Assembly (NCBI RefSeq): GCF_028769735.1
Contig: NC_088172.1
Location: forward strand, 37,534,397-37,598,396
Length of the DNA: 64,000 nt
From: Zonotrichia leucophrys gambelii
Taxonomy: Eukaryota; Chordata; Aves; Passeriformes; Passerellidae
Direction: 5' to 3'
Shown: piece by piece, positions 49,870-61,024 of the stretch
Position numbering within the stretch: the first letter of the stretch is position 1
Layout: the number at the start of each line of letters is the position of its first letter
The notes under the pieces: model-generated
Database searches by the model: none
What the model was told of the DNA's origin: nothing
What the model saw: only the letters and a program-made list of their open reading frames with translations
Program-made: the position numbers and the translations under genes

Positions 49870-50575
49870 AACCCGCCCCAGCGGGTTTGGAATGTCTCCA
49901 GAGAGGAAGACTTCACGACCCGCCCGGGCAGCCTGTCCCAGTGCTCTGCGACCCTCCCATGTAAAATTATTCCTCATGCTGAGGTGGAATTTCTGGTGTT
50001 TTAGTTTGTGGCTATCCTCATCCTGTCACTGTGCACCACCGAAAAGAGTCCGGCACCATCCTCTTGACAAATGCCCTTGGGTAATTTATACGCATTGGTG
50101 AGATCCACTCTCAGTCTTCTCCAGACTGAACAGGGCTCCTTCAGTCTCTCCTTGTGAGAGACGCTCCAGACCCCTCATCATCTCTGCTCTGTGTCTCTCT
50201 GGTACAGAGAAACCCAAAACTGGACACAGCGCTCCAGACGTGGCCTCACTAGGGATGGGTGGAGAGGCAGGATTGCCTCCCCTGAGCTGCTGGCCACACT
50301 CTTCCCAATGCACCCCTGGGTATCACTGCCCCCCTCCTGGCCACAAGGGTGCTGCCAGCCCATGGTCAGCTTGTCATCCACCAGCAGTCCCAGGTCCTTC
50401 TCCACAGAGCTGTTCTCTGGCACGTCTGTCCCAGCCTGCACTGGCACCTGAGGTCATTCCTCCCCAGGTGCAGTATCCTACCCTTGTCCTTGTTGGACCT
50501 CATTAGGTTTCTGTACACTAATTCTCCAGCCTGTCAAGGTCCTGAATCCATTCAGCTGGATAGGATCGCACCCAT
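49870..50575 (-). mobile_element. CR1 LINE copy just upstream of the SEC63 promoter
   Basis: Reverse complement of CR1: GGCAGCCTGTCCCAGTGCTC, then CTTCTCCAGACTGAACAGGG, a CTGGCCACACTCTTCCCAAT segment, and a far end with CCAGGTCCTTCTCCACAGAG, TGTTGGACCTCATTAGGTTT and CCAGCCTGTCAAGGTCCTGA. It covers most of the 3' untranslated part and the end of ORF2. Younger-looking than the intronic copies. Its 3' end lies about 300-400 bp from the SEC63 ATG region. Confidence 0.9.
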
Positions 50576-50579
50576 ATGG

Positions 50580-50750
50580 TTCTTGATGCATCTCCAGTGA
50601 GGAGGCTCCATGATCTCTCTGGGGAACCTGTTCCAGTGCTCAGTCACCCACACCATAAAGATGTTCTGACTCACGTTTGTGTGGAACTTCCTGTGCTTCA
50701 ATCTCTGCCTGTTGCCTCTTGTTCTGTTCTCACCAGGAAGAGCCTGGGAA
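50580..50750 (-). mobile_element. Second CR1 piece abutting the first
   Basis: After 50580 the sequence returns to the CR1 3' portion (GGGGAACCTGTTCCAGTGCT, GTGTGGAACTTCCTGTGCTT, CACCAGGAAGAGCCTGG), already present near 49940-50050. This is a second minus-strand insertion, or one copy inserted into another. Confidence 0.8.
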
Positions 50751-53190
50751 CAGGAAAGTATTTCAGACATAACAGAGTTCTCAGAATTTGGAGGGTGGAC
50801 TCTCAGCAAACATGTGAGAGCAAAAATTTAAAATATGTCTAATTCCGAATTTGGCTGCAGGCATGACCATGCTCTGCAGGGGGAAAGGTGGGAAATCAAA
50901 AGGCAAGTACTGTGATGATCCTATTCACACCATGAATGGCAGCTTACCTCTTTGAGGGAGAAAATATTGCTAATCATGCTTATTTGTGGGAATGGACTCA
51001 CCTCTACAGATTCATGATCCAGTGTACAGCCACTCATAACTGCAATCCTATAAAAATCTCACATCTTGAGTTCTTATAAGTTCAGGCTATTGGAAACCAT
51101 GAAAACACAAAAATGCAAGAGTAGCATTAGGCATACCTTAGAAAGAAACTCTGTCCTAACATTAACAAAGATTGAGAAAAAGGTAACACAATGCTGCAAC
51201 CAGTGAGTTGAGCATCAAATGTCCTGGTGCCATGATGTGGTAGTCTGTGAATGAACAAAATCTCTAGTTTTTCTTGGAAATTATTTTGCGTTAATTAATT
51301 TTTTAATAAAAGATTCTCATTTTTTCATTGATATGCTCTGTAATTGCTTCTGGTTAGATCCTTGTAGGGTTCATAGACTAAGTGTAAGATATTTCCTTCT
51401 CTCTTTTGCTGTATACCCTGAGTATTGTACACTTCCTGCAGTGATGGCAACTCTTGCAGCAGACGTTTTGGAAGATCCCCTGAATGCATTAAAGCTCATC
51501 CCCCTCTGGGTTTTTAGTCCTTAATGTTTTACAGCGAGGCAGTGAAAAGCTGCTGTGCGCAGTAAAGAAGACATGACAGGTAAAAACCTACACATGTAAT
51601 CAGAGCAGTTTTGTAAGCAGAGGAAATGCTCTTCCTCCAGCTGTGTTCATTTGCTGAGTTTGCTACTTCAGGCAGATAAAGGGACAGAGCTTTCACGGAC
51701 GATTATGTTCCTGCAGGTTTTGTGAAAGCAGCCTGTTAGATGAGGAAGCTTTGTGAGGGCACCAGCTTGAAGGACGAGCGGTGGCTGAGCCAGGATCTTA
51801 CAAGGCACTGTAAAATCCACACAGGAAACAGCATAAGTAAGTAGAAAATCTCTGGTCAATGTATTCAGCAGATCACAGGAGTCAGAGCAGGAGGAAAGCA
51901 GGCACTGCTCCTGTTGCAGACCATCAGATAGGTTCTCAATGCCATTGTTTGAACCCAGTTACAGATTTTCTGTCTGTTGTTGGCAACACCGCTCCTTTGC
52001 CCTGGTGGTGTGTGAGGGGATTGGTTTCCTGTGGCATTCACTGACCTAGGGAGTGAATCATAAGGGGCTGCTTTCAGCCTTATCCTGTCTCTCCTTTCTT
52101 CCTGCCAGCCTGTTCCAGCTCTTAGCCAGGAGCCACTGGAAAGGAGGGATGGAGAAAAATAATTCCTACTATCAGCTCCAATGTGCAGGTTTTTCCAGCC
52201 AGAAGGGGGGATGCTCCATAACTGAGCAGTAGTGGGCAGAGACCATTCTAACCTAAACCCCTATGGTTTATTTCAGTGCCATTCCTTATATAGTCAATTT
52301 CACTATAAGTGACATCATCCCTTGCTTCCCAGGAAAAGAGAAGAAGCAATGTTTCTTTTTCCTCTCATGGCCTGCCTGAAAGGTCACCCAGGTAAAAACA
52401 ACCCCAGGTCCTCGGCTTTGAGAAGCAATGTGGTCCACTGCAGATGAAGATATCATTGTGGAATATCTTGATTAGATAACTGTTTGTAACCTAGAGGAAT
52501 GATCTGATCTTCCCAAAATGCTCTTAAAATACTTTAAGGACCTGTTATGTCCTTCCTGTTGTGTCCTCACCAAAGTACTCCTTTTCTGCAACACAGCCCT
52601 GTCACGCTTTTAGCAGTGGTCATGAGCCCTTCCACATAAGCAGGGTCTGCACAGGTGGATTCTGCAGCCGTGGGGGCTGCCCCCAGCATCTCACAGTGCA
52701 CTTCTGCCATTCCCTGGCTTTCCTTCAGCACCCTGCCCTAGGTTCAAATTACTCAGTGTCCACACATGGTCATTTGCACAGTGATTTCACAGTCACTGGC
52801 ACCTCTCCTGCATATGCTCTGCTGGTGTTTCTGATCTCATGGGAGATTGTCAGCTGCTGATTGCCTCTACCACACCTTCAGGCCGTTATCAGGCTTAGTT
52901 CCAAAACTGCAGCTGACTGTGTTCAATCCTACCTTAATCCCTAATCTTATGGGCCAGGGACAAAAATTACTGGTGAAGAAGGTGTGCTTTGACAAGGTCC
53001 CCAAATCTCTGTGGAAGAAAAGCAGTGACAAACCTGGTGTGGTGCCAAAGATGACAATCAGACTGGTTTAGTGAGTAGGAATGGTGAAACTTGGAACAAT
53101 GCAGCTGTAACAGATATGTACTTTCCAAACAGAACAGAAGATTTTATGACTGTAAAATGGAAATTAAAACCTAGAAGGTATGCTGTACCC
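50751..53190. other. Intergenic stretch without a recognised gene
   Basis: No exon with clear splice sites, RNA gene or repeat family was recognised. Frames up to about 99 codons (for example 52561-52860 +) have no family signature. Confidence 0.6.
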
Positions 53191-53809
53191 TGTGGGAATT
53201 TGTGTCCAACATGTCACGACCGTCGTAATCTTCTGTGAAGTGGTGGACAGCCTTCCCACAGCTGCCAGCCTGGAGAGCAGGGATCTCAGGAGGTAGTGGC
53301 TGTCCGGCAGATGGTGCTGTGGAAATTCTGCAGAGCAAGCACCATAGCAGGGTTCAGCTCTAGGCTTAGGCAGAATCAGTAAGTCGAAAACAGACTCTTC
53401 TATGAAGTCCTTTTTATTAACAGTGCTCCAGATCAAACTAGGCACCTCCAAAGATGGACCCAAACAAAGAAATCCCTTGACAATTGCACCTTTACAATCT
53501 AAGTTCACTCCTCATGTGACAGCTAGGACCAATGGTAATATTGGAGCCTGGGAGCTTCTTACTTTTTATTGATTTTTCTTGCTGTTTTGTGAGTAGACAG
53601 TACTAAGTGGGCATCTTCTTAGACAATATACAGTGGTTCTGTATCCTGTTTCACATCCTCTTAGGCTGTTTTCTCTGGTTCTGCAGTTAGCTATTTGGCA
53701 TGCTGTAATGTGGATGTCACAGCACATATACCACAGTCTACAGGCTTTGCATAGTCTATCTATTAATGTTTAAACTGGTACTGCTAAGTTGAAACTAACA
53801 TTTGCTACA
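53191..53809 (-). repeat. 3' LTR of the endogenous retrovirus
   Basis: About 619 bp, aligning along its length with 57706-58171. The minus-strand start TGTAGCAAATG follows the polypurine tract and the end is TTCCCACA. An AATAAA signal on the minus strand is at 53413-53418. It has about 130 bp (roughly 53205-53335) absent from the 5' LTR. Confidence 0.85.
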
Positions 53810-53824
53810 AAAGTCCTCCCTTTG
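53810..53824 (-). other. Polypurine tract of the endogenous retrovirus
   Basis: On the minus strand CAAAGGGAGGACTTT immediately precedes the 3' LTR, the expected plus-strand primer position. Confidence 0.8.
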
Positions 53825-54045
53825 TTTTTATTAACATTGCTCTTAAATGGGAACAGAATACCCTAAGGTGTTGAGTACAGCAAGAGTTATCACATTCAAT
53901 ACAAACAAACATTATTTTAAAGATCATCATAAAAATGAATAGCCTATAAAGAATTCATTTTGCCCAAGCTTCTCATCTGATACCCAGGAGGTGAGTGAAT
54001 ATTTCTTGCTAAAGTATTGGTGAAGAAGTGACCAAATATTGTCCT

Positions 54046-54070
54046 TGTTTGTTTGTTTGTTTGTTTGTTT
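54046..54070. repeat. TTTG microsatellite
   Basis: Six TTTG units plus a partial one, lying within the 3' remains of the endogenous retrovirus. Confidence 0.9.
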
Positions 54071-54189
54071 TGGGGATTTTTTGCATTAATTTTACTTGTT
54101 CCCACAACTTTGGACATTGGCTGAAGTCCTTCCACTCTGGTCAATGTACATGCAACAACTGGTATTACTGATTGTGCATGCCCCCCATT

Positions 54190-54480
54190 GTGGAGCTAAT
54201 AAAATTAAGCTGCTGTCACCAGTGAGTGTTTATATCCACATGCTGCAGCCATATCCATGTAATCTATTTGCAGTCTTTGGAATGGGAAAAATGCTCGTGG
54301 TTGATTTCACAAATCAATTTTATAGGTAATAATTTATCACAGGTGGGACAGGTATTAGTAACTCTTTTTGCAGCTGTGTAGACACGCAGATCTGCCCATA
54401 CTTGTTGTACTTGATTAGCCACCACTTCCATTCTTCCCTGAGCTTCATCATGGAACCACTGAGTTATCAGTTATTTCTTC
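54190..54480 (-). pseudogene. ERV integrase remnant
   Basis: On the minus strand a segment ending VTNTCPTCDK (about 54350-54480) fits the C..C half of the integrase zinc-binding domain. It is followed, after a frame change, by a segment with QIDYMDMA that fits the first catalytic aspartate region of the core (about 54190-54320). Stops and frameshifts follow and the rest of the core is gone. Confidence 0.6.
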
Positions 54481-54699
54481 AGTAAGACAGGTTTTGTCCC
54501 TATTCCTCATATTCCATCTTCAGTCTTGCACTTGTTCCAACTTTTTCCACAGTTCTTTTTCTTCACTTTTCAGACCTGATTGGTCGTAATCCTTCTGGAT
54601 GGCCAACATCAGGCCATGAGCTCTGATCTGAAGTGACTGCCATGATGCTCACTGCAGGTTGAGGAACTGTGGTTGCTGCACCAGTTAGGACATTCTCTT

Positions 54700-55090
54700 G
54701 GTGATTACAGTAGTGTCTCCTCCACAGAATGGACAGCAAACCACAGCAACTTCTTTGGGAAATTGGATTGTGTCCAACATGTCCCAAATTTCTGTTCCAT
54801 TAGCCTCCCCTTTTCCTGGGGAGGTGGGACACTCCTGTGCTTCCACAATATTGTATGGCATATGCCAAAAGCACACTTAGAACCTGTATGAACACTCACT
54901 TTCTGCTTCCCAGGCAAGGCTGCTTAGGCTAAGGCAATTAACTCTGCCCCTTAAGCACAAACTGTTGCTGGGAGGGCTCTGCATCTGCAACCTGCCACTG
55001 TTCCACAACTGTGTAGCCAGGCTTTTGCTGCCTGTGCAAACAGCAGGGTGATCCATCTGTGGATAAAACAAGACCTGGGTTGTGTCTGTC
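54700..55090 (-). pseudogene. ERV RNase H remnant
   Basis: Overlapping minus-strand frames contain an SKCAFGICHTILWKH-like segment, which matches the conserved T-D-S-(K/R)-Y-A-F region of retroviral RNase H with the aspartate changed to glycine. A GHQ-like segment follows. Several frameshifts separate the parts. Confidence 0.65.
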
Positions 55091-55385
55091 TGTGATCTGC
55101 TCGTACCTCAGTCATAGTCTGGATTACCACTTCACATCAGTGGAGCTCTTCCCTTTCTCCCAGTACTGGTAATAGTGTTGCCAGGTGGAATCACACGCTT
55201 ACATTTAAAAGAGTTAGTTTGTCTTTCTGTGCACATTGGGCACAAGCTGTGACACACACAGCTTGTGTCTTTAGTGCTTGTGAAGTAATTCAACTTTATG
55301 CGGCACATAGATTGTATATTGGCTGCCCTAATTCTAAAGGTGGAGGTTCCCCCCCTATTGTAGCTGCCACTGACACGGATCTAAT

Positions 55386-55718
55386 TTATGTTGGAGCTCC
55401 AACTGCCACCAGATCCGGTTGGATAAAATAAAATGCCACAGGTCTTCGATGAGGTCCTAATTTCTGGATTAATACTCCACCACCCACTCTTTTTTTGTAC
55501 ATATATACAGATAAAAAGGCTTTGTGTAGTCTGGAAGTCGTAAAGCTGGAGCCAAAACCAAGGGCCCTTTTATAGCTCTGAAGGCTTTTTCCCATTCTGA
55601 CCCCCATGTAATGGGTTCTGTTTCTTAATTTTCTGTTGTTTCTGCCAGAGATTACATTAGCTCCACTAATCCTGCTATCCACAGTTGGCAAAACCCAGCT
55701 GCACCTAAGAATCCTCAT
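55386..55718 (-). pseudogene. ERV pol connection-domain remnant
   Basis: A 110-codon minus-strand frame ends with GGGVLIQKLGPHRRPVAFYF, which corresponds to the conserved GVLTQKLGPWRRPVAY segment just past the reverse transcriptase thumb of gammaretroviruses. Confidence 0.75.
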
Positions 55719-55766
55719 AGCTGGTTGTGGGTTTTTTTAACTGGCCAAAGAATTTAAATTATACCT

Positions 55767-56330
55767 TTACTTTTCTGTATCTATTGCTTGCTGTCCTTCC
55801 TTTAAAACGAATTGCAGATATTTTACTCCTATTTGACACAGCTGGAGCTTGGATAGAGATGTGCCCTTGGTTGCTAAGGCAGTACATAAATGTTTAATAT
55901 CTTTCAAACAATAATTGCAATTTCTACTAGGTGTTAGAAATAAATTATCTACATATTGCACTAAAATTAATCCAACGGGTAACTCAGAATCATTTAAATC
56001 TTATTTTAATATCCAAGAAAATATAGTGAAAGGCCCATTAAACCCCCCTAAAAGGCAAGGTCTCATCAGCTCAAGTCTCTTCCAAGTGAATGCAAACAAG
56101 GGATGGCTTTCTTCATCTGTGGGAATACTGAAGAACACTGCAGTCAGATCAGTCACAATAAAACACGTAGCCCAGTGCACGATTTGCAGGAGTGCAGGAG
56201 AGGGATCAGGCACTGAGGGGTGTGAGACATGCAGGTTCATTGCCATCAAATCTGGAATAAATTGAAACGCAGGATCCCCATCTTTATGCAATCTGTTTTT
56301 TTCCAGCTGGTAGCAGTGGGGTTTTACATG
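55767..56330 (-). pseudogene. ERV reverse transcriptase remnant
   Basis: Two minus-strand frames carry the palm and fingers. One (within 56001-56330) has the VTDL...FF and HPLFAFTW motifs around the first catalytic aspartate; the other (55767-55961) has QYVDN in place of the catalytic QYVDD, followed by the LKEGQ region. The second catalytic aspartate is therefore Asn (codon AAT at 55944-55946). The frames are offset and the gene is dead. Confidence 0.8.
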
Positions 56331-56579
56331 GGAATTCAGCCCTTTCCGAGATTCCTTGTGCAAGGCGTGCTTGGTCTGGATCCCTTTCCCTGCATTCCCG
56401 GGGATGGGATCTGCGCTCAGCAGAGGGCGCGCCTCCCTTTGGGTTCGGGCGCGTTTCGGCAGCCGCGCGTCGGGGCCCGACTGACTCCGCAATCCCTGGG
56501 CGCCCCTTCCCGGGATTTGGGCATCTCCAGGTCGGGCTGCTGAGCCCCAGCTGTTACACACACCCCCGTGACTGTCAAA

Positions 56580-56665
56580 TCAGGGCTCCGGATGATAGAT
56601 GTAATTGTACATCCAGGATTAGCAGGAGATCTCTTCCTAATAAAAAAAGACAGGGATACTTCTCC
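56580..56665 (-). pseudogene. ERV protease C-terminal remnant
   Basis: One minus-strand frame reads LLGRDLLLILDVQLH, which fits the end of retroviral protease (LLGRDLLxKLxAQI). It lies just upstream of the reverse transcriptase, as expected. Confidence 0.55.
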
Positions 56666-57705
56666 TAATACAAATCTTCTCCATATTCCTTTATTTCCTA
56701 TTTCTTACAGTAATTTCCACATCCAATAAACTCAGATTTCACAGTATTCTGAGTTCTTGCCTTCAGTCATTGCAGATTACTTCATGATTCCTGTCTTACA
56801 TCTCCCATGACCAGTTCCCCATGATGCCCCTTTGTGTGCAGTGAGCATTTTCTTTCTTTCTTTGCCAGTGACCAAGTTTCACAAAGTAATGACATTTTTA
56901 CTCCCATTTAATTAAAAATCTTCCAAATTTTTTTTCAAATCTGCTACTTGACCTACCTCTGGCCTCTCTTCAAGGGGCAAATCTCTTCCTTCACCCTCTT
57001 AGTTGTAAACTCTTTGCCAGTACTTCCACTAAAAGAGTAGCCTCTTGTTGCTTTTCCTGTTTCTTTTCCTTTGCAAGTTCAGCTCTGTGTGTGTTTCTTC
57101 CCATCCATCAAACATAAACATGTAACACATAAGCATAACCATAAAACTTGGGATCTTTTGTAATGTCCCCCCTTGCCACCCAACCATATGTTCTTTAAAG
57201 TATTTCTGTATATCTAGAGTGATCAACAAATACTCCTGCCACTAGTTCATTGTTAGTTCTGTGTGGTCATTCTCTGTGCTTTAATAAATCCCACCATGAT
57301 CATCCCCAATGTCACTAAGGTGTTCCTGTATCCTCTGCCTACATTCCTGTACTTTGGTCCAGTTCACTTCAGGTTCTCCACAAGCTCTAATATCTTCCTC
57401 TAAATCAAACCTCAGTTCAGGGCATCCCTTTCCCTATGCTGGGTACATTCCCTATACCCGTTTGCCAAATTTGTGTGCCTTATTCTGATCAAGCCATGCT
57501 CACCTCTCCTACCATGCTTCTGAGCTGGAACTTGAACTCACTTGAAGACAGACTATCCAGAATTTAGTGCTGGAATTTTAGCACTCATCAGTCAGTGTCT
57601 CCTGTCCCAAATTTCTCAGGTGATGCCAGCAGCTGGACATTTGGAGACCAGAGCATCCAACATCTAGTGCTGGATGCCTTGAGTCCCACTGGGTCCCCAA
57701 ACTGC

Positions 57706-58171
57706 TATGGGAATTACACACAGCAGCCACCGCAGCAGGGTTCAACTCCAGGCTTTCACCGAATCAATAGACTGGGAAGAGATTTTTCTACACAGTCCTT
57801 TTTATTAATAGCACTACAGCTCAAGCTGGGTGCATCTGAAGAGTGACCTGAACAGAGAGATCCCAGGGCAAATATTTCCTTACAATCTAAATTCCCCATC
57901 CCCCATGCAACAATTTCGTAATATTGGGGTCTGCGATCTGCTCGTATTGCACTGGTTTGATTTTCTTGCTCTTTCAGTACTAAATGGTCATCTTATCCAA
58001 CAAACAGTGCTTCTACATCCTATTTAACATCCTCTTGTGGATTTTTTGGCCAATTCTGTAGTTGGCTATTTGGCATGTTGTAATGTGCTTGTTATAATTC
58101 ATGTGCCACAATGTATAGGCTTTGGGCACTCTGGCTATTAATGTTTATGCTGCTAGTGCTAAATTTCTACA
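57706..58171 (-). repeat. 5' LTR of the endogenous retrovirus
   Basis: About 466 bp. The minus-strand AATAAA signal is at 57801-57806. The outer end is CTACA at 58171 (plus strand), matching TGTAG of the 3' LTR. A poor primer-binding-site candidate (TGGGGACCCAGTGGGACT on the minus strand, 57681-57698) lies a few bases inside; it only loosely recalls the tRNA-Pro type. No target-site duplication is visible. Confidence 0.8.
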
Positions 58172-59089
58172 AACTTCTTCTACAGCAATGGCAATCCAGC
58201 ACAATGCTGGCACATTCTTCAGCTCGAACTGCTGCCAAACAAGTCTGATGAGAAGGTGATGAATTTCCAGTGATTTGCCATTTTTGTAGGTATACTAATT
58301 CTCAATAAAATGCAATGTGGCATTGCATAAGACTAGCATATCTGGGCCATCAAAGCAACAAAAGAAAGGTGAGAGAGAGAGAAGATGAAGAGGTTTACAT
58401 GGCATATTTCATTGAAATGGGCATTGCTAACAAAACAGCTCTTTGTGAGGGCTTCAGAAGAGCCTGTCACCATGGAAAAGATGAAAGGCACCAGGATCTG
58501 CACTGTGTGTGGCTGGGATCCACTCAGGCTGCCCAGCCATGTTGGGTGGGCTCACAGTCCCTGTTCTGGTTCTGCTCCTGATCCACACTGCAAGCAGTGT
58601 CGCACAGGAGCCTTTGTGTTTGGCTATTTTAGAAATGTTCTTTCTCTCTGTCTGTCCTGTGACACAAAATGGTCCATTCCTCCAATTACTTCCAGTCAAA
58701 AGTTTAGTGTGACCACCCTGAGGAGTCATGAACCCTGTTGTTTTTCCTCTGGGAATAAAACAAGTGTTGTCCAGAGCCATAGAGGAGCTCTAACATGACC
58801 ATACAAGGAAGAAAGGTCCCATGTTTTTCTTGGACTGTCTACAGGACTGTAGCTCCCTCTTGGCATTGCCCCATTCTTGAGTGCCTCAATGTCCAATTTG
58901 TTTCCCAGCAGAGGTGAGAAAACATTTTTTTATTTCCTTGGCACGCTTCCTAACATTTTTGTGCAATTTTCACAAATACCCCCATAGATCCACTCCTAGC
59001 TAGGCACAAAGATTGTGCCAGACCAATAGGAATGGGATGGGGAAATTGAAGGAGAAGAGCTGAAGGGCAGGGGCAAGGAAGCCTGTAGG
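58172..59089. other. Intergenic stretch, possibly ERV-derived
   Basis: Overlapping frames of 108-137 codons occur on both strands at 58385-58798. The minus-strand frame (58454-58780) has a cysteine spacing that faintly recalls retroviral surface protein, not enough for a call. Nothing else recognised. Confidence 0.4.
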
Positions 59090-59400
59090 ATGGATGCCAT
59101 GGTTTAACCCCAGCTAGCTGCTGAAGGACAAGGTGAATCCAGTGGGTTTGCAGAGGGGAAAGATATGCATCTGGCTTTATTTATGGCACAGTGCAATTCC
59201 TTGTATAAACTGGGGGGCACTGCCCGTGGTCTGGCTGGGCATCGGTAAGAAGGGAGTGAGCAATTGCTATGTAATACATCTGTCATCCCTACTATGGTTG
59301 CTTGGAGCATGTTAACCCCATTCCAGAAAAAAGTACAGTGCCAGAAGAGCCAGTTAAGTGGGAAGATAAGAGCTTAAGCACCCTCTATGCTCATCTGTAA
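59090..59400 (+). mobile_element. Probable avian LTR relic
   Basis: Contains ATGGTTTAACCCCAGCTAGC and, further on, GCTGGGCATCGGTAAGAAGG plus GTGAGCAATTGCTATG. These phrases recur in LTRs of bird endogenous retroviruses as I remember them. Ends are undefined and the copy is diverged. Confidence 0.45.
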
Positions 59401-59594
59401 CATTTGGGCTGTGACTTCATGGAGTTTTATCCTTAGCAGAAATCCCGTGGTTGAGTTCCATCAGGAATCAATTTGGTTGGCATTTTGGCCTACTTTGTTC
59501 TTTGCTGTCACTTCTAGGGAGTAACTGTGAGGATGCAATACTGAAGCTGAGCAGTGCTTTAGAAGCCAAGGGCTTCCCACTGACCTAGGGCCGG

Positions 59595-60120
59595 CCTTCC
59601 TTCCTTCCTTCCTTCCTTCCTTCCTTCCTTCCTTCCTTCCTTCCTTCCTTCCTTCCTTCCTCTCTTCCTTCCTTCCTTCCTCTCTTCCTTCCTTCCTTCC
59701 TTCCTTCCTTCCTTCCTTCCTTCTCTTCCTTCCTTCCTTCCTTCCTTCCTTCCTTCCTTCCTTCCTTCCTTCCTTCCTTCCTTCCTTCCTTCCTTCCTTC
59801 CTTCCTTCCTTCCTTCCTTCCTTCCTTCCTTCCTTCCTTCCTTCCTTCCTTCCTTCCTTCCTTCCTTCCTTCCTTCCTCTCTTCCTTCCTCTCTTCCTTC
59901 CTTCCTTCCTCTCTTCCTCTCTTCCTCTCTTCCTCTCTTCCTCTCTTCCTCTCTCTCTCTCTCTTTCTTTCTCTCTCTCTCTCTCTCTTTCTTTCTTTTC
60001 TTTCTTTCTTCTCTTTCTTTCTTTTCTTTCTTTCTTTTCTTTCTTTCTTTTCTTTCTTTTCTTCCTTCTGGAATCCTTCCTTCCTGGAATCCTTCCTGGA
60101 ATCCTTCCTTTCTTTCATTC
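59595..60120. repeat. Large TTCC/TCTC microsatellite
   Basis: About 525 bp with almost only C and T on the plus strand. Long TTCC runs are interrupted by TCTC, then CT and TTTC runs and a TGGAATCCTTCC coda. On the minus strand it is GGAA-rich. The frames of up to 214 codons here, rich in Lys/Glu/Gly/Arg, are repeat artefacts. Confidence 0.98.
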
Positions 60121-61024
60121 CCCTTTTCTCTGCCTTTCACCCAGCTGCACCCAGGGAGCAGCCACGAGCAGCCCGCACCTTGAGGAGGTGCAGGCTTTGC
60201 CACAGGGCTTTACAGGGCAGTAATTCCAGGAATATTAGCAATGAAAGCTGTGGCACAGCTGCTGCTTCTCTGGAAGTTGGTAAGTGTTACAGCTAAATCC
60301 AGCAACTGGGACTCAGGGGTATTATGAGGATAGGCACAACAAAGATGCAATAAGTGGATTATCTGAAAAGTCCACACCCCCCTTTTTCCCTCTGAGTTTC
60401 CCATTTTTGTTAAATTAACTATTTTATGCCATATTGTTAAATGTGACCTAAAAATGATGCAATAGCACTGTCTGTAGAAACAGAAAATAATTTGTAAATT
60501 ATGCTCACTGCTTGTGACTCAAAGGTCCCCAAACTATATCTGTTTTGATAGTTGACCTTGCAAACTTATGAAGACAGAAATAAGTCACAAAGATTCCTGT
60601 GGGTAAACTATTTTCCAAGCTGATTATGAAGCTTAGAGCTCAAATGGTCTTTGCACAGAAACTCACAAAATACCTTTTCTTTTTCAAGGGTTATCACCAC
60701 CTAATTCATTTTACCTCTGATTTCGCATTAGAGGTATTGCTTTCTCCTCTGCTGCTCAGAAATCGCTCAGGAAGTGTGATATTATGGTCCTCCCCACAAG
60801 TCTGCTCCAATATACAGCAGCCATCTGTTCACCATGGCTGGGCTTTTTTAACAGATGTTGTTTGAATGTTTAAAAAAGGCTTTCCTTGACATTTTATTTA
60901 TTCTGATCGTAATCATGCTGCCAGTGGTCAGGAAAAAATCACATTGACACCATTGCCTGGCTGCTACCTGTGCAAGATTTGTCCAATAAATAGTTGTAAA
61001 ACCTTGAATGTGATAAATAATAAA
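60121..61024. other. Intergenic stretch without a recognised gene
   Basis: No recognised exon, RNA gene or repeat family; only chance frames under 90 codons. Confidence 0.6.

Larger units (their letters stand above)
53191..58171 (-). mobile_element. Decayed endogenous retrovirus, gammaretrovirus-like pol, with both LTRs
   Basis: A minus-strand provirus about 5 kb long. LTRs at 57706-58171 (5') and 53191-53809 (3') share an AATAAAAAGGACT polyadenylation region and the end pattern TGTAG...CCCACA. A polypurine tract adjoins the 3' LTR. Between them, in the right order on the minus strand, are remnants of protease, reverse transcriptase, the connection domain, RNase H and integrase, broken by frameshifts and stops. 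Gag is barely recognisable (about 56,700-57,690) and env seems missing, since integrase remnants end about 350 bp before the 3' LTR. The pol motifs (such as the LGPHRRPVAF-type segment) point to a class I, gamma-like ERV. It cannot encode functional protein. Confidence 0.88.

Noticed and set aside
57681..57705. Primer-binding site of the larger ERV, considered as a tRNA-Pro site.
   Set aside because: Only the first few bases agree with the usual tRNA-Pro site; mentioned as a weak candidate but not annotated separately.
58454..58780. Minus-strand frame with a cysteine pattern faintly like a retroviral surface protein.
   Set aside because: No fusion-peptide or transmembrane-subunit motif, and it lies outside the ERV on the upstream side. 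Too weak to annotate as env.
59559..60203. Minus-strand frame of 214 codons made of KEGRKEGR-like repeats.
   Set aside because: It is a translation of the GGAA microsatellite; every frame across such a tract stays open.
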